Below, piece by piece: positions 13,009 through 17,066 of a DNA stretch of 17,066 nucleotides. Position 1 is the stretch's first letter. Every line of letters begins with the position of its first letter. The translations under genes and the position numbers were made by a program. Below the pieces are notes generated by a model. It was not told the origin of the DNA. It made no database searches and worked only from the letters and a program-made list of their open reading frames with translations. Source of the DNA: Bacteroidales bacterium UBA3724 (GTDB lineage Bacteria > Bacteroidota > Bacteroidia > Bacteroidales > P3); assembly GCA_002371315.1 (NCBI GenBank), contig DFHL01000045.1, forward strand, positions 1 to 17,066, written 5' to 3'.

Positions 13009-15042
13009 ATGGCAAGAAAGACCCTCACCTTTGCGCTCTTTGCGCTGCTGGCAATCACCGCCCACGCCCAGCACTTCGAGTGGGTGAAATCCTACTTTGG
13101 TCCCGACAACAATGACGGTACCCCGGCGAATGAAGTCCTCGGCTCGGTGATGGACAGCAAAGGGAATGTCTACATTCTCGGTCAATTCATCGGTAGTGCC
13201 AGATGGGACGACGATACAGGTATTCTTCCTTTTTCAGCACACCGCAACCGCAGTGCTGTCATCGCCAGATTTTCACCAAACGGTGAATTAGCTTGGCACA
13301 AAGAATTATACTGTACTTATTCTGATTTAGATGCTTGGACTATCAGAATGATGGGCGATACTGCCATTATGGTGTATGTTGACATTGTGTATCCTTTTGA
13401 CTATGGCTATAACTACACTAACAAGTTGTATTACTTTGACACGCTTCTAACATCAGCTGAGCGTTTCCCGGAGGAACCCGACAGCCTTCATACTACGGGT
13501 ATTGACGGAGCAAGTGCCTTTTTTACGATGAGCCTTGAAAACGGGAAGGTAATTGAGGAGCATTTCTTGAAACAAGCCTATGTAAAAAATGATGGCACGT
13601 TATTACGGAGTGAGACTAGCGGTCTTGTAGAAACGCATGGGGGAATCATTTCTTTCAATCTTGACAATGAAGGCAATGTATACTTAATTCGCAGAACCTC
13701 CGATTTCGTTGGACATTATGACACAATATATTCCCCCTCAAATGGTAATATCATATCTGCAAAACTTTTGATTGATGGTGGAGAATCACAATTAGCTGTT
13801 CCATTAGAACCGTCATTTGATGTTAACTATCAAATTATCAAAATGTCTCCTCATTTTGACAGTGTTATTGCTAGTACATATATTTTTGATTCCACTTGGC
13901 ATTACACTTTCGAGGATGGAATGGCAATCTACCTCAATTCATTTGATAGAGATAATAACGACAATATCTATATCAGCCTTACACGAGATCAAAAAATGCG
14001 CAATGATCCGCTGCTCGTAAAAAATTCAGACTCATTGTATATGAGGTGGATATCCTGTATGGTGCGATATTCGTCAGACCTAACGCCGACAGGCATTGCG
14101 CAGGTAACTGGGTCTTTCACACCAGACGGGCACATAGGCGGAGGTGTACATATATTTAGCACATCGTATGATTATGCGACAAATACCCTGTTTCTGCGGG
14201 GAACATCTGTAAGAGAACCACAATACAGCACATTGAACTATAATGGAGACACGCTCAACCTTATGAGAAACGCCTGTTGGCTGCGGCTCGACGCCGATAA
14301 CCTAAACCTCATTTCTTATGGCAAAGCACGTCCCGGCAATCAACCGTCGTACCATACTTATCTGAATTACGATTGGCCTAGGGCTAATACAGGCTCGTTG
14401 TCAGTGGCGGGCAACAGAGTATTTATGCAGGTAAAGTATCTTGGCGGCATCCTTTTTCAAGGGACAGAGACAAATAATATGAGAGGTATGGGCCTTTTTA
14501 TTTGGGACTATGAGGGCCACGAGTTGGCTTACATAGACTACAATACCAACAGTTATTACAATAAACATAGAAACATTCATCTTAAGGACAGCTCGCTGTG
14601 GCTCATTGGTACTCTTGCTGCTAATGCGGACTTTGGCAGTATCCACATTAACGCCGCCAACAACAGCCACGCATACATTGCCCACTACACCGACACGGCG
14701 TTTATGTCCCCCTACGTCCACTCAGAAGACCCCGGCGAGGTGAACATCACGCTGGTGGAGGGTGGAAACGCTTTCGTGGCCTACCCAAATCCATTCCGGC
14801 AGAGCGTGAAGATAAGAGTTGAAAGTGGAGCGTTGAAAGTTGAAAACGGCGTTGCCACCGCCTGGCTCACCGACCTCACTGGCCGCCGCGAGCAAGTGCG
14901 CCTCACCCCAGACGGCCCCGGGCAGTACTCGTTGGATTTAACCTCCCGCCCCCAAGCCACTTACCTCCTCACCCTCACCACCGCCGACGGCCACCAGCAC
15001 ACCGTCCGCCTGCTGAAGCAGTCGGACATCTTCGGGCAATAA
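13009..15042 (+). CDS. Propeller-like secreted protein with T9SS sorting domain, complete paralogue
   Basis: A 677-residue protein with signal peptide MARKTLTFALFALLAITAHA, then QHFEWVKSY. The body contains SBBP-like beta-propeller strands: 'DSKGNVYILGQFIG' (about 49-62), 'VIARFSPNGELAWHKEL' (about 84-100), 'LDNEGNVYLIRR' (about 223-234) and 'LRLDADNLNLISYGKA'. The C-terminus (about 590-677) begins 'YPNPFRQSVKI', continues 'LTDLTGRREQVRL' and ends 'YLLTLTTADGHQHTVRLLKQ' plus SDIFGQ; it is a type A T9SS domain. An insertion-like stretch 'ESGALKVENG' interrupts it at the nucleotide repeat near 14817-14848. The middle of the gene (about 13200-14600) is visibly AT-richer than both ends. Function is unknown; a surface-exposed or released structural or binding protein is likely. 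It is followed after 38 bp by the Fic gene, and a paralogue begins at 16272. Confidence 0.85.
   Translation: MARKTLTFALFALLAITAHAQHFEWVKSYFGPDNNDGTPANEVLGSVMDSKGNVYILGQFIGSARWDDDTGILPFSAHRNRSAVIARFSPNGELAWHKELYCTYSDLDAWTIRMMGDTAIMVYVDIVYPFDYGYNYTNKLYYFDTLLTSAERFPEEPDSLHTTGIDGASAFFTMSLENGKVIEEHFLKQAYVKNDGTLLRSETSGLVETHGGIISFNLDNEGNVYLIRRTSDFVGHYDTIYSPSNGNIISAKLLIDGGESQLAVPLEPSFDVNYQIIKMSPHFDSVIASTYIFDSTWHYTFEDGMAIYLNSFDRDNNDNIYISLTRDQKMRNDPLLVKNSDSLYMRWISCMVRYSSDLTPTGIAQVTGSFTPDGHIGGGVHIFSTSYDYATNTLFLRGTSVREPQYSTLNYNGDTLNLMRNACWLRLDADNLNLISYGKARPGNQPSYHTYLNYDWPRANTGSLSVAGNRVFMQVKYLGGILFQGTETNNMRGMGLFIWDYEGHELAYIDYNTNSYYNKHRNIHLKDSSLWLIGTLAANADFGSIHINAANNSHAYIAHYTDTAFMSPYVHSEDPGEVNITLVEGGNAFVAYPNPFRQSVKIRVESGALKVENGVATAWLTDLTGRREQVRLTPDGPGQYSLDLTSRPQATYLLTLTTADGHQHTVRLLKQSDIFGQ
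14817..14848 (+). repeat. Short direct repeats (GTTGAAAGT) inside the T9SS sorting domain
   Basis: GTTGAAAGT occurs at 14818-14826 and 14833-14841, and GTTGAAAAC overlaps just after (14839-14847). It is translated as VESGALKVENG inside the sorting domain, between the 'YPNP' strand and the 'LTDLTGR' strand. Repeat peptides of the form LKVE(S/N)G in this position look like an insertion of a small repeat into a surface loop; this is inferred from the repetition and from its absence in the other sorting domains of the window. Confidence 0.5.
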
Positions 15043-15080
15043 ACTGGCGAATTTCACGTTATTGATCAAAACGGAAAACG

Positions 15081-16079
15081 ATGAACGACAGTCTGACAAA
15101 GGTTCTGGATGAGTACAAGCGGTTGGGAATCGCCGAGCAGATAGACTACGACAAGTTCTATCTCTACTCGCTCATTACCCATTCCACCGCCATCGAAGGC
15201 TCCACGGTCACCGAGATTGAGAACCAGCTACTCTTCGACGAAGGCATCACCGCCAAGGGCCGGACGATGCAGGAGCAGATGATGAACCTCGACCTCAAAC
15301 GAGCATACGAACACAGCATTCGCTTGGCAAAGGAGCATACGCCTTTCTCTGTGGAGATGCTGCGCGGCCTCTCTGCCATCGTGATGAAAAACACCGGTTC
15401 ATCCTACAACACGGTACTTGGCTCATTCGACGCATCGCAGGGCGACTTGCGGCTGGTCAACGTCAGCGCAGGCTTTGGCGGCAGCTCCTATATGGATTTC
15501 CACAAGGTGCCCGCCGCATTGGAGGGTTTTTGCCAATGGCTCAACGAACGTCGCCGTGCCGTGGGGGATGATATGGTGGCGCAGTATAACCTTAGTTTCG
15601 ATGCACACCTGCGACTGGTCACCATCCATCCCTGGGTGGACGGCAACGGACGTATGTCGCGTCTGGTGATGAACCACCTGCAGTTCGAGTATGGACTTGT
15701 GCCTGTGAGGGTCAACAAGGAGAGCCGGGCAGAGTATATCGCTGCCCTTGTCGCTTCGCGCGAAGCCGATTCGCCAGATACCTTCCGTCGCTTTATGCTC
15801 AATGAGCACATCTCTAACTTGGAGCGTGAGATGGCGGAGTACACGCGTCAAACAGGTGGACAGAAAACTGCCGAGGTGGACAGAAAAGGTGGACAGAAAA
15901 CCCGCGAAGTCCTGCTGCAAATGATTGCCGACGACCCCACCGTCACCACCACACAGATGGCCTCTGCCCTCGGCATCAACCGCAGCGCCGTTTCCAAGCA
16001 TCTCGACCGCCTCAAAACCGACGGACGCCTGCGCCGCGTCGGCCCCGACAAAGGTGGCCATTGGGAGCAGCTGATGTGA
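15081..16079 (+). CDS. Fic-family AMPylase (Fic/DOC) with C-terminal winged helix
   Basis: A 332-residue protein. The active-site motif HPWVDGNGR (183-191) fits HPFx(D/E)GN(G/K)R with Trp for Phe; His183 would be the catalytic base. An N-terminal inhibitory-helix motif 'STAIEG' (35-40, S-x-x-x-E39) marks it as a class II Fic protein whose Glu39 should block ATP positioning until relieved. 'LVNVSAGFGGSSYMDFHKVP' (125-144) lies where the target-docking flap is expected. The C-terminal part (about 276-332) is a helix-turn-helix ('TTTQMASALGINRSAVSKHL', 289-308), probably for DNA binding or autoregulation. A linker at 259-275 contains the peptide GGQKT twice, encoded by three copies of a 14-base repeat. 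The enzyme class transfers AMP to a protein hydroxyl; the target is unknown. It starts 38 bp after the T9SS gene, so cotranscription is possible. No separate antitoxin gene is next to it. Confidence 0.9.
   Translation: MNDSLTKVLDEYKRLGIAEQIDYDKFYLYSLITHSTAIEGSTVTEIENQLLFDEGITAKGRTMQEQMMNLDLKRAYEHSIRLAKEHTPFSVEMLRGLSAIVMKNTGSSYNTVLGSFDASQGDLRLVNVSAGFGGSSYMDFHKVPAALEGFCQWLNERRRAVGDDMVAQYNLSFDAHLRLVTIHPWVDGNGRMSRLVMNHLQFEYGLVPVRVNKESRAEYIAALVASREADSPDTFRRFMLNEHISNLEREMAEYTRQTGGQKTAEVDRKGGQKTREVLLQMIADDPTVTTTQMASALGINRSAVSKHLDRLKTDGRLRRVGPDKGGHWEQLM
15854..15900 (+). repeat. Three copies of AGGTGGACAGAAAA in the Fic linker
   Basis: Copies at 15854-15867, 15874-15887 and 15887-15900 (the last two share one A) encode the Gly/Gln/Lys-rich linker between the Fic core and the winged-helix domain. 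Spacings of 20 and 13 bases are not multiples of three, so the repeat is read in more than one frame: GGQK in copies one and three, and EVDRK in copy two. This points to growth at the DNA level, for example by slippage, rather than repetition selected at the protein level. Confidence 0.7.
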
Positions 16080-16108
16080 CCCCGCCCCTTCTTCCTCCCT
16101 TCTATGAT

Positions 16109-16132
16109 TCTTCGGTGACCTTTCGACGAAGA
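16109..16132 (+). other. Weak hairpin after the Fic gene
   Basis: TCTTCG (16109-16114) and CGAAGA (16127-16132) can pair around a 12-base loop, 30 bases past the Fic stop codon. No T-tract follows, so at best it is a weak transcript end. The surrounding spacer (16080-16210) otherwise carries only the CTTCCTCCCTT string (16091-16101) and GTTAAAA stretches shared with the region before 13009. Confidence 0.3.
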
Positions 16133-16210
16133 TAGTCCTTCATAATGTTAAAAAAACATAAATAATGTTAAAAGTGTGAGCAAAAAACGGCACTTCTGTG
16201 ACTTATATAT

Positions 16211-16271
16211 AGAAGCCCCCAATGGGCTCGGTTAAGAAAACGGATTTATAAATGCAAAAAAAAACACAACT
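16211..16271 (+). promoter_or_regulatory. Conserved 61-bp leader, copy 2, with AGCCC/GGGCT hairpin
   Basis: This is the second copy of the leader found before 13009, the same length and differing at four positions. The stem is AGCCC (16214-16218) and GGGCT (16224-16228) with loop CCAAT in place of CTAAT. It directly precedes the ATG at 16272, which supports that start codon. Confidence 0.6.
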
Positions 16272-17066
16272 ATGGCAAGAAAGACTCTCACCTTTGCGCT
16301 TCTCGCGCTGATGGCAATCACATCCCACGCCCAGCATTTCGACTGGGTGAAGACCTACTCTGGACAAGGAGAAACCAATGAGGTCATTTCATCTTTTGCG
16401 GACAACGATGGCAATTTGTACATCTTGGGACATTTCACTCGTGGTGCGCAAATAAACGGTGTGGACTTGCTTCCTCTGCCCAATGCGAATCCAAACAACA
16501 CCAGCATTGTTATTGCCAAACTGACCGCCGACGGAAATCTCGCATGGCACAAGTCGATTTATTCTAGCCGGACCAGTAGTTATGGTTATTGTATGAAACC
16601 AATAGGTGGCAATAGATTAATAGTTATGGCGATTGTCAGTTTGCCTTATGACCACGGTTACGGCGAATTGAACGACCTCTATTACCTTGACACACTGCTG
16701 ACAGGAAATGACAATTACCTTGTCTCTTTCGATAGTTGCACCAGCAACACTAAGAATATTTTTATCACGTTCGATTTTAACGGCAATGTTGTCGAACAGC
16801 ACTTTGTCGAATTAGGCTACCTCGACAACTTCGGACAACCTATCACTCCGAGGGTTTTAGGCCGTTCGAACTCCGAAAAGCTCAGTACATCTGTTCTCTC
16901 AAACGAATTGTTCGGCATTGACAATAGCGGACATATCTATGTTGCAAGAACAACTGTCGATTTACAGACACGCGTATGCGATACTTGCGAAGGTGGTTAC
17001 AGAAGTTGGACTATCGAAAACGGCACCATCGGAATGCTTAAGATTAGGCGTATAGGTCAAATTGCA
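16272..17066 (+). CDS. Propeller-like secreted protein, second paralogue (partial, runs off right edge)
   Basis: 265 codons are open to the end of the window without a stop. Signal peptide MARKTLTFALLALMAITSHA then QHFDWVKTY: 24 of the first 29 residues match the protein starting at 13009. Propeller-like strands follow: 'DNDGNLYILGHF' and 'VIAKLTADGNLAWHKSIY'. Further on, 'HGYGELNDLYYLDTLLTG' parallels 'YGYNYTNKLYYFDTLLTS' of the first copy, and 'DFNGNVVEQHFVELGYLDN' parallels 'LENGKVIEEHFLKQAYVKN'. Beyond the signal peptide the two are clearly homologous but much diverged. A C-terminal T9SS domain is expected beyond the window by analogy. It may be surface-exposed; no catalytic motif was seen. 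Confidence 0.85.
   Translation, partial: MARKTLTFALLALMAITSHAQHFDWVKTYSGQGETNEVISSFADNDGNLYILGHFTRGAQINGVDLLPLPNANPNNTSIVIAKLTADGNLAWHKSIYSSRTSSYGYCMKPIGGNRLIVMAIVSLPYDHGYGELNDLYYLDTLLTGNDNYLVSFDSCTSNTKNIFITFDFNGNVVEQHFVELGYLDNFGQPITPRVLGRSNSEKLSTSVLSNELFGIDNSGHIYVARTTVDLQTRVCDTCEGGYRSWTIENGTIGMLKIRRIGQIA

Noticed and set aside
1..17066. Insertion sequence, integrase, prophage, tRNA or rRNA genes.
   Set aside because: No transposase, integrase or phage-like protein, and no cloverleaf or rRNA-like stretch, was recognised on either strand.

Overview
The window looks like chromosomal DNA from an anaerobic member of the Bacteroidales (gut, rumen or oral type). Four lines of evidence point there. 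Three, probably four, secreted proteins belong to the type IX secretion system (T9SS), and three of them show a C-terminal sorting domain inside the window. Promoter-like sites fit the Bacteroidetes consensus TTTG-N19-21-TAnnTTTG. Start codons follow A-rich stretches instead of Shine-Dalgarno sites. Small palindromic elements of a kind common in this order are present. No rRNA, tRNA, CRISPR array or complete insertion sequence was seen. Closer taxonomy cannot be read from the sequence alone.

Left arm (1-3100, all minus strand): a restriction-modification and nuclease cluster. In transcription order it holds a small lipoprotein (3100-2492), a decayed 3' tail of a YhcG/DUF1016 nuclease gene (2498-2407), an intact YhcG-family PD-(D/E)XK nuclease (2344-1274), a ~230-residue SAM-binding restriction-modification 'subunit M' protein (1015-323), and the start of a second DNA methyltransferase that runs off the left edge (173-1). 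Matching promoters sit just past the stop codon of the intact YhcG gene and of its remnant, so the duplicated block apparently carries a promoter for whatever follows. The methyltransferase genes are accompanied by three structured elements: a long interrupted hairpin in the presumed leader (1041-1153), a 76-bp inverted-repeat element lying in frame inside the coding sequence (601-676), and a palindrome-rich spacer (219-311).

Centre (3435-11310, plus strand): two GC-rich T9SS cargo genes, a subtilisin-family (S8) protease and an 1810-residue modular surface protein built of fibronectin type III, jelly-roll (MAM/cleaved-adhesin-like) and CUB-like modules. The pair closes with a very strong rho-independent terminator (11277-11310).

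Right arm (11314-17066, plus strand): a mosaic of T9SS beta-propeller-like genes and stress or defence-type genes. A frame-broken T9SS tail (11314-11402) precedes an AAA_14/DUF4143 ATPase. A complete 677-residue propeller-like T9SS protein precedes a Fic-family AMPylase. A second paralogue then begins and leaves the window. The two paralogues share an almost identical 61-bp leader with a hairpin (57 of 61 positions) and near-identical signal peptides, while their middles are AT-richer and strongly diverged. The orphan tail matches the 3' end of the complete paralogue. Together this suggests a family of surface-protein cassettes with conserved ends and variable cores, with accessory genes lodged between units. 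That reading is inference; the repeats themselves are directly visible.
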